In this document: positions 1 to 8,603 of the stretch, piece after piece
Numbering within the stretch: the stretch's first letter is position 1
Layout: each line of letters starts with the position of its first letter
NCBI GenBank assembly: GCA_002307175.1
Contig: DBTS01000089.1
Coordinates: 42,959 to 101,161, forward strand
Reading direction: 5' to 3'
DNA length: 58,203 nucleotides
From: Rhodocyclaceae bacterium UBA1310
Lineage (GTDB): Bacteria; Pseudomonadota; Gammaproteobacteria; Burkholderiales; Rhodocyclaceae
The notes under the pieces: model-generated
Told to the model about the DNA's origin: nothing
What the model saw: only the letters and a program-made list of their open reading frames with translations
Database searches by the model: none
Position numbers and translations under genes: made by a program

Positions 1-177
1 CTGCTGGTGATCAACAAGATCGACCTCGCTCCCTACGTCGGTGCCTCGCTTGAAGTGATGGACCGCGATTCACGCAAGATGCGTGGCGCCCGCCCCTTCG
101 TCTTCAGCAACCAGAAGACCGGCCAGGGTCTGCCCGAAATCATCAGCTTCATCGAAACCCAGGGCATGCTGCTTTAG
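1..177 (+). CDS. ureG: Urease accessory protein UreG, C-terminal part
   Basis: UreG is the GTPase that drives nickel delivery to urease with UreD, UreE and UreF. Only the last 58 residues are in the window; the gene runs off the left edge. The guanine-specificity motif NKIDLAP is visible at the start, followed by the family signature GASLEVMDRDSRKMRG and the ending PFVFSNQKTGQGL. The TAG stop is at 175-177 and a strong hairpin follows directly, so ureG is probably the last gene of a urease cluster lying to the left. Recognition from the conserved tail is secure; the rest of the protein cannot be judged. Confidence 0.93.
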   Translation: MLVINKIDLAPYVGASLEVMDRDSRKMRGARPFVFSNQKTGQGLPEIISFIETQGMLL

Positions 178-189
178 GCGCTGTCACAG

Positions 190-220
190 CCGATCCTGTC
201 ACGACAGGATCGGATTTCTC
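190..220 (+). terminator. Probable terminator after ureG
   Basis: A near-perfect inverted repeat starts 12 bases after the ureG stop: a 10-bp stem (190-199 with 204-213) and a four-base loop. The tract after it is only mildly T-rich, so intrinsic termination is likely but not certain. Confidence 0.6.
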
Positions 221-545
221 CCTCCCCGTTACTACCTGCGGCCTCCTCCGTACACACCTCCGGCTCCACCCAAGGGCCAGTCTGTCAGGCTGCTTGAACC
301 CCGCGTATCTCCACGACCGCAGGCACCACTGCACGACCTCACTCCCCATCCAGACCCCGCCCCTTCAAGGCTCGCGAGATTCATATCTTGCAGAGATATC
401 GACAAGAAAAACCGATAAGTGATGTTACCGGGAAACTATTCGTATGTTACCGGTAGACAAAGTTACAAAAGCCGCTATAGTGGCGAAAAATCACGTAGTC
501 GCTGCACGCATCACGTAGTTGGTCAAGCAGTCCAGAGGAGACACC
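214..545. other. Intergenic region upstream of the pectate lyase
   Basis: This stretch has no convincing gene. The open frames within it are short, lack ribosome sites and have odd composition. Its left half is GC-rich and featureless. From about 380 it becomes AT-richer and carries the pectate lyase control elements, which are listed separately. Confidence 0.6.
422..519 (+). promoter_or_regulatory. Pectate lyase promoter with two pairs of direct repeats
   Basis: A sigma-70-like promoter is visible: TAGACA at 454-459, a 16-base spacer and TATAGT at 476-481, each 5 of 6 to consensus. The decamer ATGTTACCGG occurs at 422-431 and again at 444-453, 22 bp apart on the same face of the helix, with the second copy abutting the -35 box. 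A second pair, ATCACGTAGT, lies at 490-499 and 510-519, near or just after the expected start of transcription. ATGTTACCGG matches a half-site of LacI/GntR-type operators; the tandem layout also suits an AraC-type activator. Which regulator binds is unknown. Confidence 0.55.
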
Positions 546-2207
546 ATGTTGAATTCCCATAAATCCGGTCTGGCGGCCGCTCTTGTCGCCAGTTTTGCGC
601 TGTATGCCTGCGGGGGAGGAAGTAGCGGAGGGAGTGACAGCAGTGCCACGACCACTACTACCACTTCCAGTGCGGCCAGTTCCAGTTCTGTTGCCAGCAG
701 CACAGCTTCATCCTCTGCAGCGTCCAGCACCTCCGCAGCCAGTGCCAGCGTTTCCAATACGGCGCTCGGCTGGGCAAGCTATTACGCCAGCAGTAGCAGC
801 AGCCTGACCGGGGGCGCGGGCGCCTCAACAGCAAAAACCTATACGGTCACCACACGCAAACAACTCCTTGACGCCCTGTATGGCGGCTCGGAAACTGTCG
901 CAACCAACGGCAGCTATAGTGGCGGCACGCTGGATGCGAGCGCGAAGATCATTTACATCTCAGGCACTATCGACCTGAATACCAATCTCGCCGGAACGGA
1001 ACTAACCGACGATTACTACGTAGCAAACAGCTGTGCATATTCCACATACGGTTTCTCGACCGCCAGCGCGCTGTGGACAGCATATGAAACTGCCTATAAC
1101 CCAGGCACACTAACGCCTGGAAGCAGTGCGTCCCTCCCCAGCGGGAACGCAGAAAGTGCCCGTGCCTGCGCCGCAGCCATGCAGAAACAGGTGGTGATGC
1201 TGTATGTCCCGTCCAACACATCGATCATCGGCGTTGGCTCAACTGCCTCAATCATTCACGGCAATCTGGTGCTTGGTACCAGCAGTGCGGCAGTGGACAA
1301 CATCATCATTCGCAACGTCAATTTCCAGGATGCGTTCGACTTCTTCCCGCAGTGGGATCCTACTGATTCGACAACCGGGCGCTGGAATTCAGCGTACGAC
1401 CTGGTCTCGGTAATGTATGCCACCCACGTCTGGATCGATCACAACGAATTCAGTGATGGTTCGCGCACCGATGACCTGTATCCGTCGGTGTGGAGCGCAA
1501 GCAACTCCACCGTCACCACGGCTTCGGACGGCACCGACTATACGTCCAATGAAGTCTACAAATTCATGCATCACGACGGCATGGTTGATGTAACCAAGAG
1601 TGCCAGCCTGGTGACGCTGTCGTACAACTACTTCCATGATCACGACAAATCGTTCCTGATCGGCGGAACCGATACGGCAAGCGCCAGTGCTGAACATCCA
1701 GGCGTGCTGAACGTCACCTTCCACCATAATTACTTCAAGAATCTCAAGCAGCGTCAGCCGCGTGTTCGCTATGGCATGGTTCACGTGTATGACAATTACT
1801 ACGAAAACACGCTTGATTCGACGGGCGTATATGGCTGGGCAGTGGCCTGGACTGTAGGCCAGGGAGGCAAGATTTACGCGGAAAACAATGCCATCACAGT
1901 GCCGACAACCTACACCGTCAGCAATGTGTACGGCTTCAGTCTGAGTGCATCCAAACTGACCAGCTGCGCCTCGCTCTATTCGACGGCAGACTGCTCTGCG
2001 TATTTCTATGACTCGAATACATTACTGAACGGCAGCACCGTCGATGTCACCTCGGCAATCTACGCCGCTTCCTATGCCAAATCGACTAGCGCATATGTAA
2101 GCACCACTGCCATCTGGAAGCCCTCAACGTACTACAGCTACACCCTCGACAGCGCTTCCACACTATCAAGCACGATTCCGTCGAGCGTCGGCGTCGGAAA
2201 GCTGTAA
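546..2207 (+). CDS. Pectate lyase (polysaccharide lyase family 1), putative lipoprotein
   Basis: This enzyme should cleave de-esterified polygalacturonate by calcium-dependent beta-elimination outside the cytoplasm. It has 553 residues. The N-terminus has a hydrophobic stretch ending in the lipobox LYAC with Gly after the Cys, then a Gly/Ser/Thr linker to about residue 75. The right-handed helix domain follows, with VWIDH near residue 295, the repeats NYFHDHDKS and HHNYFKNLK, and the catalytic-arginine segment RQPRVRYG near 403. The start at 546 has AGAGGAG six bases upstream and is preferred to ATG 519, which lacks one and would put charged residues before the signal. It sits directly before the type II secretion operon, a likely export route. 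Outer-membrane or surface anchoring is inferred from the lipobox. Confidence 0.9.
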   Translation: MLNSHKSGLAAALVASFALYACGGGSSGGSDSSATTTTTTSSAASSSSVASSTASSSAASSTSAASASVSNTALGWASYYASSSSSLTGGAGASTAKTYTVTTRKQLLDALYGGSETVATNGSYSGGTLDASAKIIYISGTIDLNTNLAGTELTDDYYVANSCAYSTYGFSTASALWTAYETAYNPGTLTPGSSASLPSGNAESARACAAAMQKQVVMLYVPSNTSIIGVGSTASIIHGNLVLGTSSAAVDNIIIRNVNFQDAFDFFPQWDPTDSTTGRWNSAYDLVSVMYATHVWIDHNEFSDGSRTDDLYPSVWSASNSTVTTASDGTDYTSNEVYKFMHHDGMVDVTKSASLVTLSYNYFHDHDKSFLIGGTDTASASAEHPGVLNVTFHHNYFKNLKQRQPRVRYGMVHVYDNYYENTLDSTGVYGWAVAWTVGQGGKIYAENNAITVPTTYTVSNVYGFSLSASKLTSCASLYSTADCSAYFYDSNTLLNGSTVDVTSAIYAASYAKSTSAYVSTTAIWKPSTYYSYTLDSASTLSSTIPSSVGVGKL

Positions 2208-2235
2208 GGCAATGGCTGTTGTGTGAATCGGACAC

Positions 2236-2262
2236 AGCCCGCGCGCAGGCGCGGGCTTTTCG
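2236..2262 (+). terminator. Intrinsic terminator after the pectate lyase
   Basis: A perfect 9-bp GC-rich stem (2236-2244 with 2249-2257), a four-base loop and a run of T. It separates the lyase transcript from the secretion operon. Confidence 0.88.
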
Positions 2263-2337
2263 CGTTTTTGCGTCCGCGCACACAAGCATGCAACACTTCT
2301 CACCTATACTTAATCCTTTGAGATTCTTTCCGTACGG

Positions 2338-3402
2338 ATGAGTGCTCCGAACAAGCTCATGCGGGTGCGTATTCCCGCAAATGGCACCTTGATCGACGAT
2401 GTCGAGTGGCTGACGCTGGACGCCTCCGGGCAGCCCGTGCAGACAGGGGTGTGCCGGCTCGCTGCAGTACCGCCCTATACCAACATAGAGCTGGTGATTC
2501 CGGCATCGCTGGTTGCCCAGCATGTGCTGGAAGTGCCACCCGTGGCTGCACGCCATGAGAATGCGGTCATCCGCCAGCTGCTTGAAGACCGCGTTCTGGC
2601 CGGAATGGACGATTGCCATTTCGTGCGTGGCACACGTGAGGGCAAGCTGCAGACCGTTTGGGTTGTCTCCCGTCGCTGGATGCTGGAACTCAGTGACGCC
2701 TGCCGTGCGGCCAACCTCTTCCCGCAACGCGCCGTGCCCGAACAAGTACTGCTTGCCCTGCAATCCTATGCAAGCACCCCGGAGGGCGTGGTGTATTGCA
2801 CAAGCACAGGTGTGAGCGGAATTCTGCCAGACTTGGCTCTGCTGGACGCGGTTGCTGGAGAAAGCCTGACGGCCATGGATTCTCTCCTCGCAGCCAGGGT
2901 GCGCAGCCCGGCGAATCTGTTTGAGGGGCTGCCGGCCCTGCACCGCGCCGCCATCCCGACACGCCTCCTGGTGACAGCCGGTGTGCTGATTGGTGGCATT
3001 GCCCTGGCTTATCTGCTGGCGCAATGCCTGACCTGGCGTCAGCTCGCTTCGCAGGAAACCCAGTTGCGTGATGCCATCCGCCAGAATTTTGCGGCCGCCC
3101 ATCCCGGCGTGCCCATTGTCGACCCCATCCTGCAATGGCGCCAACTCCACGGCAAGGCCGGACAGGCAGGTGGTGATGCGCTTGATCAGCTCAGCCACCT
3201 GGCATTGAATCTGGCTCGCGACGTACACCCCCAGCGCCTGGATATCGAGGGGAATACGATCAAGATCACCGTCGGGGCCTCTGATGCCGCCATACTCAAA
3301 CCCGTGTTGCAGGAAAAGGGCCTGAGTTTTGATAGCCAGACAACCGACAAGGGCCTGGAGCAGCTGGTCATCACGCGCCCGGCGCAAGGGGGACGTTCAT
3401 GA
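2338..3402 (+). CDS. gspL: Type II secretion system protein GspL
   Basis: GspL is the bitopic inner-membrane platform protein that recruits the ATPase GspE and pairs with GspM. The 354-residue product has a cytoplasmic actin-like part (1-208), one membrane segment near 210-231 (rich in Leu, Val, Ala) and a periplasmic ferredoxin-like tail. That is slightly shorter than the usual 380-400. It is the first gene of the operon, 76 bases after the lyase terminator, with a possible -10 box TATACT at 2305-2310 but no good -35 and only a weak ribosome site. It overlaps gspM by four bases (ATGA). Identification rests on architecture, the GspM neighbour and the operon. Confidence 0.85.
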   Translation: MSAPNKLMRVRIPANGTLIDDVEWLTLDASGQPVQTGVCRLAAVPPYTNIELVIPASLVAQHVLEVPPVAARHENAVIRQLLEDRVLAGMDDCHFVRGTREGKLQTVWVVSRRWMLELSDACRAANLFPQRAVPEQVLLALQSYASTPEGVVYCTSTGVSGILPDLALLDAVAGESLTAMDSLLAARVRSPANLFEGLPALHRAAIPTRLLVTAGVLIGGIALAYLLAQCLTWRQLASQETQLRDAIRQNFAAAHPGVPIVDPILQWRQLHGKAGQAGGDALDQLSHLALNLARDVHPQRLDIEGNTIKITVGASDAAILKPVLQEKGLSFDSQTTDKGLEQLVITRPAQGGRS

Positions 3403-3875
3403 AACAGCTCCTCATCCTTGAAACCCATCTGCGGGTTTTCTGGGCTGCCCGTAACGCCAGGGAACGCCTGATCCTGGTTGTCGGCATCGTTGTCGCAATC
3501 ATCGCCATTTACATCATGGCGATCAGTGCCGTAAACAAGAAGATTGCCGGGCTGCAGCACAGACTGCCGGAGCTGCTGCTCAACAATTATGAAATCGCTT
3601 CGGGGAGCAAATCTCTGCCGCAGCGGGCCAAACGCGCAGGGGATCTGCGCAGCGATCTCTTCAAGATCCTTGCCGAGCGCAAGCTGCAGGCGGATCTGCG
3701 TGCGATCAGCCCCACCCAGGTGGAAATGCGCATGCCCGACCAGGACGCCAAGACGCTCCTGGACAACCTGAATACCATCCGCCTGAGTGCCGATGCCCAT
3801 GTCACGAGCCTGCAGCTACGTGCTGCGGAAAAAGGCAGCACGGGCGCCACGGCTACGCTGGAGCGTACCCCATGA
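3399..3875 (+). CDS. gspM: Type II secretion system protein GspM
   Basis: GspM is a small bitopic inner-membrane protein of the assembly platform and binds GspL. The 158-residue product has a short cytoplasmic N-terminus, one membrane helix at about 22-45 (LILVVGIVVAIIAIYIM) and a periplasmic domain, matching the family in size and layout. Its start overlaps the gspL stop and its stop overlaps the gspN start, so translation of the three is probably coupled. The sequence is poorly conserved, so the call leans on topology and position. Confidence 0.83.
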   Translation: MKQLLILETHLRVFWAARNARERLILVVGIVVAIIAIYIMAISAVNKKIAGLQHRLPELLLNNYEIASGSKSLPQRAKRAGDLRSDLFKILAERKLQADLRAISPTQVEMRMPDQDAKTLLDNLNTIRLSADAHVTSLQLRAAEKGSTGATATLERTP

Positions 3876-4603
3876 GCCACAAACTGAAATGGGGACTGAC
3901 GCTGCTTGCGCTGTTCTGCATCTGCTTTATCGCGCGTCTGCCGGCACTGTTCGTCATGCGTGCCACCCTGCCCGCAGCCGTCTCGCTGGCGGGGGTAGAA
4001 GGCAGCGTCTGGTCGGGCTCCGCCAGCGTGCTGGGCTTCAACGGCGTGGTCATTCAGGAAAAACTGCACTGGAAATTCCAGCCCCGCAATTTGCTGCACG
4101 GGAACCTTGTCTGGCAGATCGACAGTGAATTCCGTGGCGCGCCTGCCACGCTGCATGCCATCCTGGGTTTGCATGGTGGCTCGCTCGAAGGGATTCATCT
4201 GAGTCTGCCACTGGACCCGCTGATGCACTTCAATTCCATGGTTGAAGGGGTGAAACTGAGCGGCACGGTACGCTTGGAAGCGGACCGGCTGGCCATGCAT
4301 GAACCGATCCGGCTGAAGCTGCGCGCAGAACAGGTGACTACCGCAATGGGTGCCGAGCCCAGCCTGCTGGGCAGCTATGAAGGCAATCTGGATATTGACG
4401 CCTCCGGCAAGGGGCAACTGCTGGTCAACAGCCTTGGCGGCCCGCTGCAGATCACCGGGGGCGGCAGCTTCGAGACTTCCGGCAAGGCTGTGGACATGAA
4501 GCTGCTGTTGCGCCCAGCGGGTGATCTGCCGGTTCTCGCTCCCATCCTGGCCACTCTCCCACACGAGGGAGACCAGGCCGTCGTGAAAATCAAACGCTCC
4601 TGA
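3872..4603 (+). CDS. gspN: Type II secretion system protein GspN
   Basis: GspN is an accessory inner-membrane protein found in only some type II systems; its role is unclear. The 243-residue product has one N-terminal membrane segment (about 7-25) and a beta-rich periplasmic domain with the typical GspN pieces VEGSVWSGSA and PLQITGGGSF. It overlaps gspM by four bases and lies 13 bases before gspF. Ending the L-M-N block, it would be the last gene of the operon in the canonical order, but here it precedes gspF. Confidence 0.85.
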   Translation: MSHKLKWGLTLLALFCICFIARLPALFVMRATLPAAVSLAGVEGSVWSGSASVLGFNGVVIQEKLHWKFQPRNLLHGNLVWQIDSEFRGAPATLHAILGLHGGSLEGIHLSLPLDPLMHFNSMVEGVKLSGTVRLEADRLAMHEPIRLKLRAEQVTTAMGAEPSLLGSYEGNLDIDASGKGQLLVNSLGGPLQITGGGSFETSGKAVDMKLLLRPAGDLPVLAPILATLPHEGDQAVVKIKRS

Positions 4604-4616
4604 GCAGATCCGATCC

Positions 4617-5816
4617 ATGGCAAGTTTCTCCTATCAGGCCCTCAACGGCGCAAACAAAGGCCAGACGCAGAACGGACGCATTGATGCGGATTCGGCCCGC
4701 CATGCCCGCGCATTGCTGCGTGAGCAGGGGCTGGTAGTTCTCGACCTGAAGGAAGAGCACGGCGGCACGAAGCGCTCCCTGCGACTAGGAGGGGCGGCAC
4801 TCGCCACCCTCACTCGCCAGTTAGCCGGCCTGCTGGATGCTGGTCTGGCGATTGACGAGGCACTCGCCGTTCTGCACGAACAATCCGAGCGGCAGCGCGA
4901 GAAAGCCCTGCTCGCCCAGCTGCGCCAGGATATTGCATCGGGGCTCTCGCTATCGGCCTCGATGGCACGGCTGGAGCGCGTATTCCCGATTTTCTACCGT
5001 GCGCTGGTGCGTGCGGGGGAAGAATCCGGCAAGCTGCCCGGCGTGCTGCTGCGGCTGGCGGATTATCTGGAGCGCCGCGAAGAGCTCAAATCCCGCCTGT
5101 CGATGGCTTTCATCTACCCGGCCATCGTGATCTTCGTGTCGGTGGCGGTGATCGTCGGTATGCTGACCTGGGTGGTGCCGCAGATGGTGCAGGTATTCCA
5201 GGGGGCCAAGCAGGTTCTGCCTCTGCCCACGCGGATTCTGCTCGGCACCAGCCACTTCATCGCCAACTGGGGAGTCTGGCTGTTGCTCATTGCGGTGGTT
5301 GGCGCGATTGTCTTTTGGCGTGCCCTCAAGAACGAAGACTTCCGTTACCGCGTACATGAACGGCGCCTGCATCTACCCTGGTTTGGTCGCCTCGAAAAAA
5401 TGGCCGAAACCGTGCGCTTTGCCAGCACCCTGTCGATTCTCGCCGGCAGCGGTGTGCCGGTACTCACAGCCTTATCTGCAGCCAGCGGCGTGATGATGAA
5501 CCTTCCGCTGAAAAGCGCTGCCGAGGGTGCGGCAAAGCAGGTTCGCGAGGGGGTATCACTGGCACGCGCACTCAGCGCCGCCAAGGCATTCCCGCCGATT
5601 CTGGTGCACCTCGTGGCAAGCGGTGAGGCTACCGGGCGCCTGGACGCCATGCTTGACCGCGCCGCAGCAGAACAATCTGCCGGGCTTTCCCGGCGTGTCG
5701 AAACCTTTTCCCAATTGCTCGGGCCGGTCGTGGTTCTGATCATGGGTGGCGTTGTACTGTTCATCGTGCTCGCCATCCTGCTGCCCGTCTTCGAAATGAA
5801 TCAACTAATCAAGTAA
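4617..5816 (+). CDS. gspF: Type II secretion system inner-membrane platform protein GspF
   Basis: GspF is the polytopic core of the inner-membrane platform and couples GspE motion to pseudopilus growth. The 399-residue product, a normal length, starts with the family motif FSYQALN and contains two repeated T2SSF domains (about 65-190 and 265-390). Three membrane regions are visible near 163-190, 215-238 and 368-395. The conserved pieces LARQL-like LTRQLAGLLDAGL and GEESGKLPGVLLRLADYLE are present. It follows gspN by 13 bases and precedes gspG by 13 with a good AAGGAGG site between. Confidence 0.96.
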   Translation: MASFSYQALNGANKGQTQNGRIDADSARHARALLREQGLVVLDLKEEHGGTKRSLRLGGAALATLTRQLAGLLDAGLAIDEALAVLHEQSERQREKALLAQLRQDIASGLSLSASMARLERVFPIFYRALVRAGEESGKLPGVLLRLADYLERREELKSRLSMAFIYPAIVIFVSVAVIVGMLTWVVPQMVQVFQGAKQVLPLPTRILLGTSHFIANWGVWLLLIAVVGAIVFWRALKNEDFRYRVHERRLHLPWFGRLEKMAETVRFASTLSILAGSGVPVLTALSAASGVMMNLPLKSAAEGAAKQVREGVSLARALSAAKAFPPILVHLVASGEATGRLDAMLDRAAAEQSAGLSRRVETFSQLLGPVVVLIMGGVVLFIVLAILLPVFEMNQLIK

Positions 5817-5829
5817 GGAGGACACATCA

Positions 5830-6255
5830 ATGCGTCGTCATAACAGCCAAGGCTTCACGCTGATCGAAATTCTGGTGGTGGTGTCCATCCTCGCCATTCT
5901 GGGTGCGCTGATCGTGCCGAAAATTATGGACCGGCCGAGTGAGGCCCGCGTCGTCGCCGCCAAACAGGATATCGGCGCACTCGTTTCCGCGCTCAAGCTC
6001 TACAAGCTCGACAATGGTCGCTATCCTGCACAGGATCAGGGCCTGCAGGCGCTGATCACCAAGCCGTCAGCCGATCAGGCACCAAACTGGAAGAGCGGCG
6101 GCTACCTGGATCGTCTGCCGAAGGATCCATGGGGCCATGATTACATTTATCTGAACCCCGGCCTGCACGGCGAAATCGACATCATGAGCTATGGTGCCGA
6201 TGGCCAGCAGGGTGGTGAAGGCTTTGATGCCGACGTTGGCAGCTGGATGCCCTGA
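5830..6255 (+). CDS. gspG: Major pseudopilin GspG
   Basis: GspG is the main subunit of the type II pseudopilus. The 141-residue product has the prepilin leader MRRHNSQG cut before FTLIE, with Glu at mature position 5, followed by the hydrophobic helix. The C-terminal part shows the family sequence GRYPAQDQGLQALI and the calcium-site region ending DVGSWMP. A strong ribosome site lies seven bases before ATG 5830. The prepilin peptidase needed for maturation is not in this window and is presumably shared with type IV pili. Confidence 0.97.
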   Translation: MRRHNSQGFTLIEILVVVSILAILGALIVPKIMDRPSEARVVAAKQDIGALVSALKLYKLDNGRYPAQDQGLQALITKPSADQAPNWKSGGYLDRLPKDPWGHDYIYLNPGLHGEIDIMSYGADGQQGGEGFDADVGSWMP

Positions 6256-6259
6256 GACC

Positions 6260-6754
6260 GTGAAACGCAGTCACGGCTTCACCCTGCTGGAAATACTGGT
6301 CGTCATGGCGGTAGTCGTCGTGATGCTGGGGGTGGCCGTTATCAACCTTGATGATTCGGGCGAACGGGCCACGCTAAACGAAGCGGAACATCTTTCCATC
6401 ATGCTGGAAGCAGCGCGTGATGACGCGACCTATAGCGGCAAGCAGCTGGCCTTCTCTACCGACGGCTCGGGATATCAGTTCTGGATTGGTGATGACAAGC
6501 AGGGGAAATGGCGTTCCCTCACGGATTCTTCGCACCTGGCATCGGGCAAACTGACCCATGACGTCAAGATTATTGCCCAGTATGTCAACGGCAAGGACCA
6601 ACACCTCGGCGAACGGTTGGTTTTCGCAGCCGACGGGGTGTCCGAGCCTTTTGTGCTGCAGCTTCAGGGCGGCAAAGCGCGTGCGCAGATCACCTCGGAT
6701 GTGCTTGGGCGTATTGATGTTGCACGGATCGCGAACAACGATGAAACACGCTAA
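6260..6754 (+). CDS. gspH: Minor pseudopilin GspH
   Basis: GspH is a minor pseudopilin at the tip of the type II pseudopilus. The GTG at 6260, four bases after the gspG stop, is chosen because it gives the short leader VKRSHG followed by FTLLE, with Glu at mature position 5; the upstream in-frame ATG 6191 would put 23 extra residues, read from inside gspG, before the cleavage site. The mature part has the GspH-type beta fold (about 164 residues in all). It overlaps gspI by 14 bases. Confidence 0.9.
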   Translation: MKRSHGFTLLEILVVMAVVVVMLGVAVINLDDSGERATLNEAEHLSIMLEAARDDATYSGKQLAFSTDGSGYQFWIGDDKQGKWRSLTDSSHLASGKLTHDVKIIAQYVNGKDQHLGERLVFAADGVSEPFVLQLQGGKARAQITSDVLGRIDVARIANNDETR

Positions 6755-7115
6755 CGCTGGCTTCACGCTGCTGGAAGTGATGATTGCTCTGGCAATCATC
6801 GGCATCGCCATGGGCGCTGCCATCCGCGCCAGCAGCTTTGGTGCCGACCGTGCCTATGATCTGAGGGAACGCACGCTGGCCGGCTGGGTTGCCAGCAATG
6901 TGGCAAATGAGTTGCTGGCCAATCGCACCTTCCCCGAGATGAGCGCACGCGAAGGCAAGGCGCAGCAGGGCGAATACGCCTTCATCTGGCGCCAGGAAGT
7001 CAGTGCCACGGCCAACCTCAGTTTCCGGCGTGTCGAGGTAAAGGTCTTCGATGCAGCGCGCCCCGATGAACAAGTGACCAATCAGGTGACCTATGTGGCG
7101 CGGGTTACGAACTGA
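6741..7115 (+). CDS. gspI: Minor pseudopilin GspI
   Basis: GspI is the minor pseudopilin thought to nucleate the tip complex with GspJ and GspK. The 124-residue product starts at ATG 6741, giving the leader MKHANAG and FTLLE with Glu at position 5. The helix contains the typical VASNVANELL segment, and the small beta domain ends QVTYVARVTN. It overlaps gspH by 14 bases and gspJ by 23. Length and sequence are normal for the family. Confidence 0.93.
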   Translation: MKHANAGFTLLEVMIALAIIGIAMGAAIRASSFGADRAYDLRERTLAGWVASNVANELLANRTFPEMSAREGKAQQGEYAFIWRQEVSATANLSFRRVEVKVFDAARPDEQVTNQVTYVARVTN

Positions 7116-7704
7116 TCGGGCGCGCGGCTTCACGCTGCTGGAGGTGCTTGTGGCACTGGCGGTATTCGCCATTGTCGCGGCACTCGCCTATCGCGGCCTG
7201 GACAGCATCGCCACCACTCGCGCGCGCCTGGATCAGGAAATGCGCATGTGGCGCCGCCTCGAGCTTGTCTTCGAGCGCGTCAACCTGGATGTCACACAGG
7301 TGGCACCACGCAGCTGGAAAGACAGCAGCGACAAGGAGCGCTCCGCAGTACAGGGCACGACTTCCACCACCGGCAGTGAGTGCCAGCTGGATATCCTGAG
7401 ATTCGGGCCGGATCATATGCCGGTACACGTGCGCTACAGCTTCAGCAATAACCAGTTCCTGTTGACCCTGATTGCCGATGCCGACACGATCATCGCCAGT
7501 GGTTCGGGCATGGCCCATTACAACAGCAACGTTCTGCTTGATCACGTGGAGCGCTGTGAAATGAGTTTTCTGGATTCCACCAACACGTGGCAATCGCACT
7601 GGCCTGTCAGCAGCGCAGCGGACCGGACTCGCCCACGTGGCATCCGCCTGCGCCTGACGCTCACCGGCCAGGGACAATTTGAGCGGCTTTACTACCTGCC
7701 ATGA
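7093..7704 (+). CDS. gspJ: Minor pseudopilin GspJ
   Basis: GspJ is a tip pseudopilin that binds GspI and GspK. The 203-residue product has an Arg-rich leader MWRGLRTDRARG followed by FTLLE, a hydrophobic helix (LVALAVFAIVAALAYRG) and the beta domain with the family motif LERVNLD-like FERVNLDVTQV and the ending RLRLTLTGQGQFERLYYLP. It starts 23 bases inside gspI and overlaps gspK by four, so the pseudopilin genes are tightly coupled. Confidence 0.93.
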   Translation: MWRGLRTDRARGFTLLEVLVALAVFAIVAALAYRGLDSIATTRARLDQEMRMWRRLELVFERVNLDVTQVAPRSWKDSSDKERSAVQGTTSTTGSECQLDILRFGPDHMPVHVRYSFSNNQFLLTLIADADTIIASGSGMAHYNSNVLLDHVERCEMSFLDSTNTWQSHWPVSSAADRTRPRGIRLRLTLTGQGQFERLYYLP

Positions 7705-8603
7705 GCCTGTCCCGGAATCGCCCTTCGCACAGACAAAACGGCATCGCCCTGATCGTGGCCTTGCTGGTGGTGGCCATCGTCGCCGGAATGGCACTGCTGT
7801 TCACGGAACGTCAGCAGATGTGGATGCGCCAGCTGGAAGTGCGCAACAACTTCACCCTGGCAACCACCAGTGCTTTTTCGGCCATCAACATGGCACGCCT
7901 GACGCTGCGCGACGATGCCCGCAACAACCAGGTTGATCACCAGCGCGAAGCCTGGACCATTCCGATCCCCCCCATGTCGGTCGAAAACGGGCAGATTTCG
8001 GGGCATCTGAAGGAAGTTAACGGCCACTTCAATCTCTACAACCTGCTACCCACAGATGGCACGCTCACCGTCAGCGATGACAGTACGCCAATCAAGCGGG
8101 CCGCCTCGGCAATGGGTGTCACCAACGGCGATCTGGTCAAGGTGCTGCGCGCCATCCTGACTGTGCGCAGAGCCGAGCCCAAAAGCACGCCGGAACTCGA
8201 GGAAGCCCTGCAGCGCACCGACCTGTCAGCAGAAAGCCGAGCCACACTCCTCAAGCATGCCATCCTGTTGCCCGAAGCCACGCCGATCAACGTCAACTTC
8301 GCCGATGCCGAGGCCCTGCAGGCAGCCATTGCAGGCCTGAGCGCAACAGACGCCAGCAATCTGATTGCCAAACGGGCGGGCACGCCATTCCTGACCCTGG
8401 CAAGTTTCACTTCAGCCTTGCCCGAAAGTGTACGTAATTCACTCGACAGCAGTGCCGTATCGATCCAGAGCACGTATTTTCTGGTGCAGATTGACGCCTG
8501 GTTCAACGACATACACATGGGCTACGAATCAATGTTATTGCGCAGCGGCACCGATTTGCCAAGCATCCTCTGGACTCGCCGCGCAAGCCTTGCGGAATCA
8601 TGA
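7701..8603 (+). CDS. gspK: Minor pseudopilin GspK
   Basis: GspK is the large minor pseudopilin capping the tip. The 300-residue product has the leader MSLSRNRPSHRQNG followed by IALIV. As usual in GspK, mature position 5 is not Glu (here Val). The large alpha domain contains NVNFADAEAL and the helix-hairpin-type repeat region typical of the family. The start overlaps gspJ by four bases. A 58-base gap then separates it from gspC, the largest gap inside the operon after gspL. Confidence 0.94.
   Translation: MSLSRNRPSHRQNGIALIVALLVVAIVAGMALLFTERQQMWMRQLEVRNNFTLATTSAFSAINMARLTLRDDARNNQVDHQREAWTIPIPPMSVENGQISGHLKEVNGHFNLYNLLPTDGTLTVSDDSTPIKRAASAMGVTNGDLVKVLRAILTVRRAEPKSTPELEEALQRTDLSAESRATLLKHAILLPEATPINVNFADAEALQAAIAGLSATDASNLIAKRAGTPFLTLASFTSALPESVRNSLDSSAVSIQSTYFLVQIDAWFNDIHMGYESMLLRSGTDLPSILWTRRASLAES

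Noticed and set aside
83..418. A 111-codon plus frame overlapping the ureG end and the following gap
   Set aside because: It overlaps ureG in another frame, runs through the hairpin after ureG and is Pro/Arg/Ser-rich without likeness to a protein.
2086..3387. A 433-codon minus-strand frame opposite gspL and the lyase end
   Set aside because: It crosses a terminator and two genes in antisense and has an atypical residue mix.
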